Shown: positions 43,847 to 53,260, counted from the stretch's first letter. The stretch: 64,000 nucleotides of DNA from Streptomyces phaeofaciens (GCF_014648915.1 NZ_BMSA01000019.1:1-64000); one strand, 5' to 3'. The notes: generated by a model not told the origin, from the letters alone. Program-made: numbers and translations.

Positions 43847-44731
43847 CTAAGGGGTTCCTGTGAGCCCGCGCGCGCCCGCTCCCGCGCCCGTCCCCTTGAC
43901 CGGGCGGCCCTGGAGCCGGGCGGCCGTCTGGCGGATCTCCGGCAGCCGGGCGGAGAGGGCGGCGCCGGGGCAGCTGGTCATGTAGCCGTCGTCGTGGCCG
44001 GCGAGGGCGGGCAGGGTGGCGGTGGCGCCGGCCCGGTAGCGGCTGAGGCTGTTGCTGGAGGTGAGACGGGCCTGGGTGCGCGGGTCCACGTCGGACAGAC
44101 CGAGCTTCCAGGCGGCGACCGCCGCGATCGAGTCGACCATCGCCTGCGGGACCTTCACCCCGGCGGTGAAGGTGCCGAGCGCGGCGATGCCGGCCGTGCG
44201 GTGGTTGAAGCCCTGGGTGTGGGCGCCGGTGACGGGACGGTCGACGCCGCCCGCGCGGCCCTCGTAGACGGTGCCGCACTTGTCGACGACGAAGTTGTAG
44301 CCGAGATCGTCCCAGTCCCGGGCTCCGGTCTGGCCGGCGTACAGGTAGCGGATGATGCGGGGCGCGTCGGCGCAGTCGTAGCTGTTGGGCGAGTCCGTGT
44401 GGTGGACGAAGACGGCGACGACCTTGTCGTCGTAGCGCGGCGGTGGCTGCTTGCGGCGGCTGACGTCGTCCAGCCAGGCCGTGCGCGGCACGATGCGCGG
44501 CTTGACGGCCGTGTGGGCGGAGGCGGGGCGCGCGGCCGGGGGGCGCAGGGCGCGGGCGGCCTGGGCGGAGGTGGCGGCGCGGTCGACGCCGTCCGCGCAC
44601 AGTCCCAGCGCGGCGACGGCTGCGAGGCCGGGCACGCAGCCCAGCAACACCATGAGCGGGCCCGGTATCCGTGGCGGGCGCCGCCTTCGTGTTCCCCGCG
44701 ATCGGCGGGGGACCGGTCGGTTGACACACAT
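43847..44731 (-). CDS. Exported peptidoglycan amidase (amidase_2/PGRP type)
   Basis: A 294-aa zinc N-acetylmuramoyl-L-alanine amidase. The N-terminus is arginine-rich (RRSRGTRRRRPP) followed by a hydrophobic core, so it is exported or anchored. The amidase domain shows VFVHHTDSPN (zinc His), GYNFVVDKCGTVYEGRAGG, GAHTQGFN and AGHDDGYMTSCPG (second zinc His and Cys), the full PGRP pattern. It would cleave the stem peptide from the glycan strand. ATG 44731 is the best start but its ribosome site is weak. It is divergent from the MarP-like protease gene. Confidence 0.92.
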   Translation of the reverse strand: MCVNRPVPRRSRGTRRRRPPRIPGPLMVLLGCVPGLAAVAALGLCADGVDRAATSAQAARALRPPAARPASAHTAVKPRIVPRTAWLDDVSRRKQPPPRYDDKVVAVFVHHTDSPNSYDCADAPRIIRYLYAGQTGARDWDDLGYNFVVDKCGTVYEGRAGGVDRPVTGAHTQGFNHRTAGIAALGTFTAGVKVPQAMVDSIAAVAAWKLGLSDVDPRTQARLTSSNSLSRYRAGATATLPALAGHDDGYMTSCPGAALSARLPEIRQTAARLQGRPVKGTGAGAGARGLTGTP

Positions 44732-44918
44732 GGACCCACTGTCGACCGGATCCGCCCGGCCCGCGATGTGTGCTCTGCCACCTGGTGGAACCGACGTCCC
44801 GGTCCGCGGCGTTTTCCGAGGTACACGCACACGTGGCCGATTCCGGGCGCCGCGCGCGCGTGGCTGATCACTGGGCCCGTCCCCCGCGTACTAAGGGGTC
44901 TGAGAGAAAGGCGGCTCT

Positions 44919-46103
44919 GTGGACCTGCTCGACATCCTGCTGGTACTGGCGATCCTGGCCTACGCCGGCTCGGGCTACCGGCGCGGACTGGTGGCCGGCT
45001 GCGTCTCGCTGGCCGGGTTCGTGGGCGGCGCGGTGGTCGGCGTGTGGGTGCTGCCCTGGATGATGGACCTGGTGACACCGGGGACGACGGCGGCGACGGT
45101 GACGGCGGTGTTCACGGTCCTCGTCCCGGCGGTGGTGGGGCACGAGCTGGCGGGGCGGCTGGCGCTGCGGCTGCGGCGCGAGCTGGACCGGGGGCCGCTG
45201 CGGGTGGCCGACGGGGTCGGCGGGGCGGCGGCCAACGCGGTGGCGGTGCTGATCGTGGCGTGGGTGGCGGCGAGCGTACTGGGCGCGTCCTCGTCGCCGC
45301 TGGTGACCTCGTCGATCCGGGACTCCCGGCTGCTCGGCGCGGTGCAGGACGCGATGCCGGACACCACCCCGGCCTGGTTCTCCGACGCGACGTCGGCGCT
45401 CACCCAGGCGGGCTTCCCGCAGGTCTTCAACCCGTTCGAGAACGAGTCGACGGCGGAGGTCGCCGAGCCCAGCGGCGACAGTGTCACGGCGAGCGCGACG
45501 AACGCGGCGAAGCTCAGCACGGTCAAGATCGAGGGCGTCGCGGGCGACCAGGGCCGTGAGGGCAGCGGTTTCGTGTACGCCCGCGAGCATGTGATGACCA
45601 ACGCGCACGTGGTGGCGGGCATCGACGACCCGACGGTGCGGATCGGCGGCGTGGGCCGGACGTACGACGCCCGGGTGGTGCTCTTCGACCCGGACAAGGA
45701 CGTGGCCGTGCTGTACGTGCCCAAGCTGCGCGCGCCCGTGCTGCGCTTCGACGACACCGCGAAACGGGGCAACGAGGCGGTCGTGGCGGGCTATCCGCAG
45801 GACGGCGACCTCAACCTCCAGGCGGCGACGGTCGCGAGCCGGGTGAAGGCGACCGGCCGGAACATCTACAACGACGAGATCGTCACCCGTGAGATCTACT
45901 CGATCCGCTCCACGGTCCGCCCGGGCAACTCCGGCGGCCCGCTGCTGACCACCGACGGCCGGGTCTTCGGCGTGGTGTTCGCCCGCTCCACCTCGGACGA
46001 CGAGACCGGGTACGTGCTGACGGCCGCCGAGGTCTCCGGCGACGCCGAACGGGCGGCGAAGTCGACGGCACCGGTGGACACCGGCCGGCTGACCAGCTCC
46101 TGA
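44919..46103 (+). CDS. MarP-family periplasmic serine protease
   Basis: A 394-aa membrane protease. Residues 1 to about 130 form four helices of the CvpA/colicin V type; residues 190-390 are a trypsin-like domain with the triad H230 (TNAHVV), D261 (DKDVAVL) and S338 (PGNSGGPL). In Mycobacterium the homologue Rv3671c protects against acid and oxidative stress and cleaves the cell-wall hydrolase RipA. GTG 44919 follows GAGAAAGG. The divergent neighbour is a peptidoglycan amidase, a possible substrate or partner. Confidence 0.92.
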   Translation: MDLLDILLVLAILAYAGSGYRRGLVAGCVSLAGFVGGAVVGVWVLPWMMDLVTPGTTAATVTAVFTVLVPAVVGHELAGRLALRLRRELDRGPLRVADGVGGAAANAVAVLIVAWVAASVLGASSSPLVTSSIRDSRLLGAVQDAMPDTTPAWFSDATSALTQAGFPQVFNPFENESTAEVAEPSGDSVTASATNAAKLSTVKIEGVAGDQGREGSGFVYAREHVMTNAHVVAGIDDPTVRIGGVGRTYDARVVLFDPDKDVAVLYVPKLRAPVLRFDDTAKRGNEAVVAGYPQDGDLNLQAATVASRVKATGRNIYNDEIVTREIYSIRSTVRPGNSGGPLLTTDGRVFGVVFARSTSDDETGYVLTAAEVSGDAERAAKSTAPVDTGRLTSS

Positions 46104-46167
46104 CCGTCGTACGGGGCGGCCGGCGGCCGGCCCGCGGGCGTCGCCACGGCCGGCCGGTCCCCGGGGG

Positions 46168-46665
46168 TCACACCGGCCGGCCCATGAACACGTCGTCCAC
46201 GTACGCCCCGTCCAGCAGGAACTCCTCCGGCAGGATCCCCTCGACCACGAACCCCTCGGACGCGTACAGCGCGCGGGCCGGGGCGTTGTGGGCGAGGACG
46301 CGCAGGGTGATCCGGCGGGCGTCGCACCGGCGGGCCTCCTCGACGGCCGCGCGGACCAGCGCCCGTCCGACACCTCGGCCGCGTGCCTCGTCGGTGACGG
46401 CGAGGCCCTGTATCTGGCGGACGTGCGCGTTGCAGGCGAGCGGGGTGGGGTGGGCGAGGCGGATGTAGCCCACGGGGCGCCCGTCCAGCTCGGCGACCAG
46501 GAAGTCCTCGGGCGGGTGGCGTTCGTCGAAGAGGGGAGCGTAGGGCGGCTCCGGCTTCGGCATGACGGCGTGCAGCGGCGACCAGGTGAGCCGGTCGATG
46601 AGGGAGAGCGCGTCGTCGTCGGCGGGCGTCGCGGTGCGGATACGGAGTTCGGCGGATGCGGACAT
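46168..46665 (-). CDS. GNAT-family acetyltransferase
   Basis: A 165-aa N-acetyltransferase with the acetyl-CoA loop EARGRGVGRALV and the C-terminal NAPARALYASEGF. Substrate unknown. I chose ATG 46665 (MSASAELRIR) rather than GTG 46674, because on this strand TAGGGT (46678-46673) lies seven bases before it, a leaderless -10 position. That box touches the end of MITE element C (46679), so the sequence upstream of -10, including any -35, is now MITE DNA. Confidence 0.87.
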   Translation of the reverse strand: MSASAELRIRTATPADDDALSLIDRLTWSPLHAVMPKPEPPYAPLFDERHPPEDFLVAELDGRPVGYIRLAHPTPLACNAHVRQIQGLAVTDEARGRGVGRALVRAAVEEARRCDARRITLRVLAHNAPARALYASEGFVVEGILPEEFLLDGAYVDDVFMGRPV

Positions 46666-46678
46666 GCGCGTCACCCTA

Positions 46679-46838
46679 GGGGGTGTCTCGTCGATCGGGC
46701 CGGATCAGGGAGCGGGGTCCGGTGCCGTGCATCGCAAGGCGGAGGAGGGCGTCATGGCGGAGCCATGGCAACCGACGACAACGCCGCGAGGCGCGGTGCC
46801 GGACCCCGCGAGCCCGGCATGATCGACGAGACACCCCC
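46679..46838. mobile_element. MITE-like element C, 160 bp
   Basis: Left end GGGGGTGTCTCGTCGATC and its perfect 18-base inverted complement at the right end. It is 157/160 identical to element B at 34304-34463. The left flank is CTA and the right flank TGA, so the target duplication is not perfect here. It has no transposase and lies between the divergent GNAT and SDR genes. Confidence 0.87.
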
Positions 46839-46898
46839 TGAGGCGCGGAGGCCGGATCCCGGCCGGGGATTTCTCCGGTCACGGGGCAGGATGGGCGC

Positions 46899-47798
46899 AT
46901 GGAACTGGAACGTAGGCGAATCGCGGTGGCCGGCGCGTCCGGTCTCATCGGCAGCGCGCTGGTGCGGTCCCTGACCGCCGACGGGCACGAGGTGGTCCGC
47001 CTGGTGCGGCACACGCCCCGCGATGCCCAGGAGGTGCGGTGGGACCCCGAGCGGGGGCAGGTGGACGCGGCGGGGCTCGCCGGGTGCGACGCGGTGGTCA
47101 ATCTGGCGGGCGCGGGCGTGGGCGACCGGCGCTGGAGCGAGGCGTACAAGCGGCGCATCCACGACAGCCGGGTGTACGGCACACAGGGTCTGGCCAGGGC
47201 GGTCGCCTCGCTCGACGAACGGCCGCGGGTGTTCGTGAACGGCAGCGCGATGGGCTTCTACGGCGAGACCGGCGACCGGGTGGTGGATGAGCGGTCGCCC
47301 GCCGGGAGCGGGTTCCTGCCGGAGCTGTGCGTGGAGTGGGAGGCGGCCGCGGAGCCGGCCGAGGCGGCGGGCGTGCGGACGGTGTTCACCCGGACCGGGC
47401 TGGTCGTGGCGCGCGAGGGCGGGGCGTGGGGGCGGCTGTTCCCGCTCTTCCTCGCGGGGCTCGGCGGGCGGATGGGCGACGGGCGGCAGTACTGGTCCTA
47501 CATCGCGCTGCACGACGAGGTGGCGGCGATCCGGCATCTCCTGGACCGGGACGACCTGTCGGGGCCGTTCGACCTGACCGCTCCCGAGCCGCTGACGAAC
47601 CGTGAGATCACGGCGGCGATGGGGCGGGTGCTGCGCCGGCCGACGCTGTTCACGGTGCCCGCGCCGGTGCTGCGGACGGTGCTGGGCGAGATGGCCGGGG
47701 ATGTCCTGGGCAGCGCGCGGGTGGTGCCGAAGCGGCTCCTGGAGTCGGGGTTCACCTTCGCGTTCCCCGGGATCGAGGATGCCATCCGGGCGGCGTGA
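46899..47798 (+). CDS. TIGR01777/YfcH-type SDR epimerase-like protein
   Basis: A 299-aa extended short-chain dehydrogenase-like protein. The NAD(P) site VAGASGLIGSAL lies at the N-terminus, NGSAMGFYG holds the region of the usual catalytic tyrosine, and LLESGFTFAFP near the end is typical of the YfcH subgroup. Reaction unknown. ATG 46899 is six bases after CAGGAT, a possible leaderless -10. It begins 60 bp after MITE C, so its -35 region may also lie close to the element. Confidence 0.88.
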   Translation: MELERRRIAVAGASGLIGSALVRSLTADGHEVVRLVRHTPRDAQEVRWDPERGQVDAAGLAGCDAVVNLAGAGVGDRRWSEAYKRRIHDSRVYGTQGLARAVASLDERPRVFVNGSAMGFYGETGDRVVDERSPAGSGFLPELCVEWEAAAEPAEAAGVRTVFTRTGLVVAREGGAWGRLFPLFLAGLGGRMGDGRQYWSYIALHDEVAAIRHLLDRDDLSGPFDLTAPEPLTNREITAAMGRVLRRPTLFTVPAPVLRTVLGEMAGDVLGSARVVPKRLLESGFTFAFPGIEDAIRAA

Positions 47799-47994
47799 GC
47801 GGCCTCGTGCGGCTGCGTGCGACCGGCTGTGCCGACCCGGGGCGATCGCATGCGACCGTCGTGCGACCGTGCCCTGTCCATGCGCGACTGTTCCCGACCG
47901 ATCACAGCCCTAACCTCGATCCGAACTCGGGCATCCCGGAAGCCAGTTGGGGGCATGACGTCTCCACCGGCCGCGCAACCTCGAGGAGGGGCAC

Positions 47995-49389
47995 GTGCTT
48001 GAGCCCGCGTACCAGGCAGACGTCGTCGTCGTGGGAGCCGGAGTCGCCGGCCTCTCCGCGGCACATCGCCTCATCAGCGCAGGAGTAACGACCGCAGTCC
48101 TGGAGGCCGCCCCTTACGTCGGCGGCCGCATGTCGACCGAGAAGGTCGACGGCTTCCGGCTCGACCGCATCGGACAGCTGCTGTCCACGGCGTATCCCGA
48201 ACTGGGCCTGACTCCGGGGCTCGACGCGCTCGTCCTGCGCCCCTTCGCCCCCGGGGTCCTGCTGCACAGCGACGGACGCCACCACCGCGCGGGCGCACAG
48301 GCGGGCGCGGGGAGCGCAAGGGGCGCACTCCACGCCGTACGCGCCCTGGCGAGCGCCCCACGGCCGGGTGCGCTGCCCCGGCCGCGCCCGGCCGCCGCCC
48401 GGCCCGTGCCGCCGCCCAGGGTCCGGCCGGGAGCCCCGCTGGGCACCGCCGTCGACCAGGCGCGGCTCGGCGCCGCGCTCACCCGGATCGCGGCCACACC
48501 CGCCGAACGGCTGCTGCGCCGCCCGGAGTCCCCGGCCGGCGAGGCCCTCGCGGCCCGCGGACTGCCCGCCCGCACGATCGACGGGTTCCTGCGCCCGCTG
48601 CTGGCCGCGCTGCTCTGCGACCCGGACCTCAGCACCTCCAGCCGGTGCGCGGACCTCGCGCTGCGCTCCTTCGCGGCGGGCCGGCTGTGTCTGCCGGAGG
48701 GCGGCGCCGAGGTGCTGCCGGAGCTGCTCGCACGGACCCTGCCGGCGGGCACCCTGCACACCGGCGTGCGGGTCACCTCGGTCTCCACGACCTCGGTGAC
48801 CACCGCCGAGCACGGCGAGTTCCGCTGCCGGGCCGTCCTGGTCGCCACCGACGCCCGCACCGCGGCCGAGCTGCTGCCGGGCCTGCGGATGCCCGACTTC
48901 CACCCGGTGACGGTCGTTCACCACACCACGGACGAGCCGCCGTCGACCGGCGCCTCGCTGCTGCTGGACGCCGACCGCGGCGGCCCGGTCGCGCACACCG
49001 CCGTGGTCAGCGGCATCGACCCGAGCCGGGCGCCCGCGGGCCGCGCGCTGATCTCGTCCACCGTCCTCGGCACCCCGCCCGACGGCGTCGACACCGCCGT
49101 ACGGATGCACCTGTCCCGGCTCTACGGCGTCCCGACCGCGCGCTGGGAGACCCTCGCCGTCCACCACACCGCCGAGGCCGTGCCCGCGATGCGGCCGCCG
49201 CACGACCTGCGGCGGCCGGTGCGGCTGCTGGCGGGCCTGTACGTCTGCGGCGACCACCGGGACACCAGCACCGTCCAGGGCGCCCTGCACTCGGCCCACC
49301 GGGCGGCGTCGGCGATCGTGGCCGACCTGGGGGCGGCGGGGTCCCTGCACCGGGCGGACCCCGCGCCCAGCGCCGCGCAGGCGGCGTAG
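47995..49389 (+). CDS. FAD-dependent oxidoreductase (amine oxidase-like)
   Basis: A 464-aa flavoprotein with the dinucleotide site VVVVGAGVAGLSAAHRL at residues 10-26, EAAPYVGGRM, and the C-terminal FAD-ribityl motif LYVCGDHRDTSTVQGAL. The middle (about residues 90-150) is unusually rich in R, P and A and looks like a poorly conserved insert. GTG 47995 follows GAGGAGG. Substrate unknown; protoporphyrinogen-oxidase- or phytoene-desaturase-like enzymes share the fold. Its TAG stop is directly followed by the stop of the leftward gene, with no base between. Confidence 0.85.
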   Translation: MLEPAYQADVVVVGAGVAGLSAAHRLISAGVTTAVLEAAPYVGGRMSTEKVDGFRLDRIGQLLSTAYPELGLTPGLDALVLRPFAPGVLLHSDGRHHRAGAQAGAGSARGALHAVRALASAPRPGALPRPRPAAARPVPPPRVRPGAPLGTAVDQARLGAALTRIAATPAERLLRRPESPAGEALAARGLPARTIDGFLRPLLAALLCDPDLSTSSRCADLALRSFAAGRLCLPEGGAEVLPELLARTLPAGTLHTGVRVTSVSTTSVTTAEHGEFRCRAVLVATDARTAAELLPGLRMPDFHPVTVVHHTTDEPPSTGASLLLDADRGGPVAHTAVVSGIDPSRAPAGRALISSTVLGTPPDGVDTAVRMHLSRLYGVPTARWETLAVHHTAEAVPAMRPPHDLRRPVRLLAGLYVCGDHRDTSTVQGALHSAHRAASAIVADLGAAGSLHRADPAPSAAQAA

Positions 49390-50865
49390 TCAGCCCATGG
49401 CCGCCACCTTGTCCCGGTAGGTGCGCACCGGAGCCGCGTCCTTGTACGGCTCCAGCCTCCGCTCGAAGTCCCTGACGTACTCGACCGCCCGCACCGAGCG
49501 CATCTCGGCCGCCTGGCCGGCCGCCTCGGCGGCCAGCTGGCAGGCCTGGTCGAGTTCGCCGAGGCCGAGGCGGGCGGAGGCGAGGACGACGCGGCAGAAG
49601 AGGCGGCTGCGGGCATAGGCGGCGGGGCGCAGCTGGAGGGAGCGTTCGGCGTGCTGGACGGCGGCCCGGAACTGCTGGAGGTCGCGGTGGCAGTGCCCGA
49701 ACTCGTCGGCCAGCTGCGCCTCGTCGAAGAACCGCGCCCAGTGCGGCACCTCGTCCCCGGCCCGGGCCGCCTCCAGCGCGCGCTCGGCCCGCACCAGCGC
49801 GGCCGTGCAGGCCCGCACCTCGCCGAGCACCCCGTGCCCGCGCGCCTCGGCGCAGTGCAGCAGCGCCTGGACGACCGGCGGCGCGCCGGAGCCGACGCCC
49901 TGCTGGGCCACCCGCGCGAGCTGGACGGCCTCCCGCCCGTGGCCGAGGTAGACGGCCTGGCGGCTCATGGTGACCAGCACGAACGAGCCGTACGCCCGGT
50001 CCCCGGCCGCCTGGGCGAGCCGCAGGGCCTGGACGAAGTAGCGCTGGGCGAGGCCGTGCGCGGCGATGTCGAAGGAGGTCCAGCCGGCCAGCCGGGTGAG
50101 GTCGGCGGCGGCGGCGAAGAGCCGGCGGCCGGTCTGTTCGCCGTAGGTGCCGCGCAGCATGGGCTCGCACTCGTGCTCCAGGTAGCGCACGAGGGCCTGA
50201 CGGGCGTGGCCGCCGCCGTACATGTTGTCCAGGGTGCGGAACAGCTCGCCGACCGAGCGGAGCGCGGAGATGTCGCCGGGGGTGACCCGCTGGCCGGGGC
50301 CGCGCTCGACGGTGCCGCGCTGCCGCGGGACGGCCACCGGCGGTGCCGCCGGGGCCGGGGGCGCCTTCGGGGCCGAACGGCTCTGGACGGGCACCCGGGC
50401 GGACTGTTCGCCGCGGGCGACCCGCTCGTCGGCCCGTCCGATCAGCCAGTCGCGGCTCGGCACGACGAGCCCGGCCGGAGTGAAGGCGATCTTGCGGAGT
50501 TCGGCGTGGCTGCCGGAGTCCTTGCGCCACAGCCCGCCGACGATGTCCACGGCCTCCTCGGGGGTGCCGGCGAACTCCAGTCCCGCGTAGACGGGGGCGC
50601 AGGCGTCCAGACCGAGGTCCTGGGCCGTCAGCCGGCGGCCGAGGCGCCGGGTGAAGACCTCGGCGATGAGGGCGGGGGTGGTGCCCCGGGGCTGCTGCCC
50701 GCGCAGCCACCGGGTGACGGAGGTCTTGTCGTATCTGAGATCCAGCCCGTGTTCGAGCCCGAGCTGATCGACCCGACGGGCCAGACCCGCGTTGGAGAAG
50801 CCCGCTTCTGCGATGAGCGCGGCGAGCTGGCGGTTGGGAGTGCGCTGCGCGGGTCGTTCCGTCAT
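49390..50865 (-). CDS. HTH regulator with TPR-like C-terminal region (NsdA-like)
   Basis: A 491-aa protein. Residues 1-95 resemble a helix-turn-helix (LAALIAEAGFSNAGLARRVD and VTRWLRGQQP). An Ala/Pro linker (about 155-180) leads to a helical region with repeated A..G..A patterns like TPRs (about 200-480). The same architecture occurs in Streptomyces NsdA-type developmental regulators; equivalence is not claimed. ATG 50865. It is divergent from lipB across 245 bp in which I see no named operator. Confidence 0.82.
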   Translation of the reverse strand: MTERPAQRTPNRQLAALIAEAGFSNAGLARRVDQLGLEHGLDLRYDKTSVTRWLRGQQPRGTTPALIAEVFTRRLGRRLTAQDLGLDACAPVYAGLEFAGTPEEAVDIVGGLWRKDSGSHAELRKIAFTPAGLVVPSRDWLIGRADERVARGEQSARVPVQSRSAPKAPPAPAAPPVAVPRQRGTVERGPGQRVTPGDISALRSVGELFRTLDNMYGGGHARQALVRYLEHECEPMLRGTYGEQTGRRLFAAAADLTRLAGWTSFDIAAHGLAQRYFVQALRLAQAAGDRAYGSFVLVTMSRQAVYLGHGREAVQLARVAQQGVGSGAPPVVQALLHCAEARGHGVLGEVRACTAALVRAERALEAARAGDEVPHWARFFDEAQLADEFGHCHRDLQQFRAAVQHAERSLQLRPAAYARSRLFCRVVLASARLGLGELDQACQLAAEAAGQAAEMRSVRAVEYVRDFERRLEPYKDAAPVRTYRDKVAAMG

Positions 50866-51110
50866 CTGCGGTGCGGTCTCCTGCCTCCCGGGCCTCTGAC
50901 ATGCCCGGATGAAGTGCCCTGATGGTGTGATCAGCCCTTTTGGCCTCGCGAACGGCGCGAATGTAGCGGAGCGTAGCCACTCGGCTGCATATCTCGACCC
51001 TCATTCATCCGATCGTGTGAGAATCGACCACCGGGCTGACGTGCGACGCGCGGACGTACAGTGGCTTGGGCGCGCCACGCGCCTTACGACCTTCCAGGGA
51101 GGCGCTCGCC

Positions 51111-51911
51111 GTGAGTGAGTTGCGGTTCGTCCGTATGGGTTTCGGAGCCGACGCCGTGGAGTACCAGGAGGCCTGGGACGAGCAGCGCCGGGTGCACGCG
51201 GCCCGGTTCGCCGACGAGCTCCCCGACACCGTGCTGCTCCTCGAACACCCGCCGGTCTACACGGCGGGGCGGCGCACCGCCGACAGCGAGCGCCCGCTCG
51301 ACGGCACCCCGGTCGTCGACGTGGACCGCGGCGGCAAGATCACCTGGCACGGTCCGGGCCAGCTGGTGGGCTACCCCATCCAGAAGCTCCCGCGCCCGGT
51401 GGACGTCGTCGCGCACGTCCGGCGGCTGGAGGAGGCGCTGATCCGCACCTGCGCGGAGTTCGGCCTGGAGACCACCCGGGTCGAGGGCCGCAGCGGGGTG
51501 TGGGTGCTGGGCGACCCGGTGCAGCAGCGCCCCCTCCTGGGCGGCCTGTCCCTGGACTTCGACCCCCGGCTCACCGACGACGAGTTCGACCCGCGGCTCA
51601 ACGGCCCCGAGTACGCCCCCTCCAACGCCGGACAGCGCCGCGAGGACCGCAAGATCGCGGCGATCGGCATCCGGGTCGCCAAGGGCGTGACGATGCACGG
51701 CTTCGCACTGAACGTGAACCCCGACAACAAGTGGTTCGACCGGATCATCCCGTGCGGGATCCGGGACGCGGGCGTCGCCTCCCTGGCGAACGAGCTGGGC
51801 CGCGACGTCACGATCGCCGACGTGCTGCCGGTGGCGGAGCGCCATCTGGCCGAGGTCTTGGAGAACGCCGTCCTCGCGCCCAGGGTGATCGAGAAGACAC
51901 CGGCCGCCTGA
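51111..51911 (+). CDS. lipB: Octanoyltransferase
   Basis: LipB moves octanoyl groups from acyl carrier protein onto lipoyl domains. The 266-aa protein has GGKITWHGPGQLVGYP, the catalytic lysine K181 in RKIAAIGIRV, HGFALNV, and the nucleophile C215 in IIPCGI. GTG 51111 follows GGGAGG by eight bases; an ATG-like frame start at 51066 lacks support. About 35 residues around 135-170 are an actinobacteria-like insertion. lipA follows 74 bp downstream, completing the pathway that modifies the E2 at 36198-37976. Confidence 0.96.
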   Translation: MSELRFVRMGFGADAVEYQEAWDEQRRVHAARFADELPDTVLLLEHPPVYTAGRRTADSERPLDGTPVVDVDRGGKITWHGPGQLVGYPIQKLPRPVDVVAHVRRLEEALIRTCAEFGLETTRVEGRSGVWVLGDPVQQRPLLGGLSLDFDPRLTDDEFDPRLNGPEYAPSNAGQRREDRKIAAIGIRVAKGVTMHGFALNVNPDNKWFDRIIPCGIRDAGVASLANELGRDVTIADVLPVAERHLAEVLENAVLAPRVIEKTPAA

Positions 51912-51985
51912 CGCGGGCAGCGGGCTTTCAAATCCACGGGCGTACCCTGGGGGACGCCAAAGAATCAATCGCTAGGGAGCCGGTC

Positions 51986-52951
51986 GTGTCCGCAGTCGCA
52001 CCCGACGGACGCAAGATGCTGCGCCTCGAGGTCCGCAACAGCCAGACCCCCATCGAGCGCAAGCCCGAGTGGATCAAGACCCGGGCGAAAATGGGCCCCG
52101 AGTACACGAAGATGCAGAACCTCGTGAAGAGCGAGGGCCTGCACACGGTGTGCCAGGAGGCCGGCTGCCCCAACATCTACGAATGCTGGGAGGACCGCGA
52201 GGCCACCTTCCTCATCGGCGGCGACCAGTGCACCCGGCGCTGCGACTTCTGCCAGATCGACACCGGCAAGCCCGAGGCCCTGGACCGGGACGAGCCGCGC
52301 CGGGTCGGCGAGTCCGTCGTCACCATGGACCTGAACTACGCCACCATCACCGGCGTCGCCCGCGACGACCTGGAGGACGGCGGCGCCTGGCTGTACGCCG
52401 AGACGGTCCGCCAGATCCACGAGCAGACCGCCGCCCGGGAGGGCGGCCGCACCAAGGTCGAGCTGCTCGCCCCCGACTTCAACGCCGTACCGGAGCTGCT
52501 GGCCGAGGTCTTCGCCTCGCGTCCCGAGGTCTTCGCGCACAACGTCGAGACGGTCCCGCGGATCTTCAAGCGGATCCGTCCCGGCTTCCGCTACGAGCGC
52601 TCGCTGAAGGTGATCACCGACGCCCGCGACTACGGCCTGGTCACCAAGTCCAACCTGATCCTCGGCATGGGCGAGACCCGTGAGGAGGTCAGCGAGGCGC
52701 TGAAGCAGCTGCACGCGGCCGGCTGCGAGCTGATCACGATCACGCAGTACCTGCGTCCGTCCGTGCGCCACCATCCGGTGGAACGCTGGGTGAAGCCGCA
52801 GGAGTTCGTGGAGCTGAAGGAGGAGGCCGAGCAGATCGGCTTCTCGGGCGTGATGTCCGGCCCGCTGGTGCGCTCCTCGTACCGCGCCGGGCGGCTGTAC
52901 CAGATGGCCGTCGAGAAGCGCGGCACGTACATCGCCGTACAGGCCGTGTGA
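51986..52951 (+). CDS. lipA: Lipoyl synthase
   Basis: A 321-aa radical-SAM enzyme that inserts two sulfurs into protein-bound octanoyl groups. The auxiliary cluster cysteines C56, C61 and C67 (CQEAGCPNIYEC) and the radical-SAM cysteines C82, C86, C89 (CTRRCDFC) are all present, as is the family's C-terminal RSSYRA. GTG 51986 follows GGGAG. Probably co-transcribed with lipB; the transcript likely ends at the long hairpin at 53047-53099. Confidence 0.97.
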   Translation: MSAVAPDGRKMLRLEVRNSQTPIERKPEWIKTRAKMGPEYTKMQNLVKSEGLHTVCQEAGCPNIYECWEDREATFLIGGDQCTRRCDFCQIDTGKPEALDRDEPRRVGESVVTMDLNYATITGVARDDLEDGGAWLYAETVRQIHEQTAAREGGRTKVELLAPDFNAVPELLAEVFASRPEVFAHNVETVPRIFKRIRPGFRYERSLKVITDARDYGLVTKSNLILGMGETREEVSEALKQLHAAGCELITITQYLRPSVRHHPVERWVKPQEFVELKEEAEQIGFSGVMSGPLVRSSYRAGRLYQMAVEKRGTYIAVQAV

Positions 52952-53046
52952 CCTGGGCGACAGTCGTCGGGGCCGTTGCTCCGTACGAGCGCGGGACATA
53001 CGTGTGAACTCGCGCACAAGATGTTACCGGCCAGTAGTGGCCGATA

Positions 53047-53099
53047 CGACGCGGTCCCGACCGTCCTCGCAGATGAGGACCCCGGTCGGGACCGCGTCG
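53047..53099. terminator. Very long hairpin after lipA
   Basis: Perfect 17-bp arms (53047-53063 and 53083-53099) enclose a 19-base centre that itself holds TCCTC (53064-53068) and GAGGA (53074-53078). It lies about 95 bases after the lipA stop and fits a terminator. Confidence 0.8.
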
Positions 53100-53145
53100 G
53101 CGTTCCCGGGCCCCGGAATGCCCCTCATCAAGGCTTCATGGGCGT

Positions 53146-53174
53146 TTGACCGGTCGGTCACGCCCTGGTAACAC
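53146..53174 (+). promoter_or_regulatory. Promoter for the small gene at 53261
   Basis: TTGACC (53146-53151), a 17-base spacer and TAACAC (53169-53174) resemble a housekeeping promoter. Just after it, GTGAC-GCTGGT-GTCAC (53181-53196) is a perfect inverted repeat near the expected transcript start, and a short direct repeat of CCGCACCGAC follows. Confidence 0.55.
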
Positions 53175-53260
53175 CGAACAGTGACGCTGGTGTCACACCA
53201 CGTAGACCCGCACCGACCCGCACCGACCCGCACCCACTGCCGTCCGAGGGGGCTCCCACC

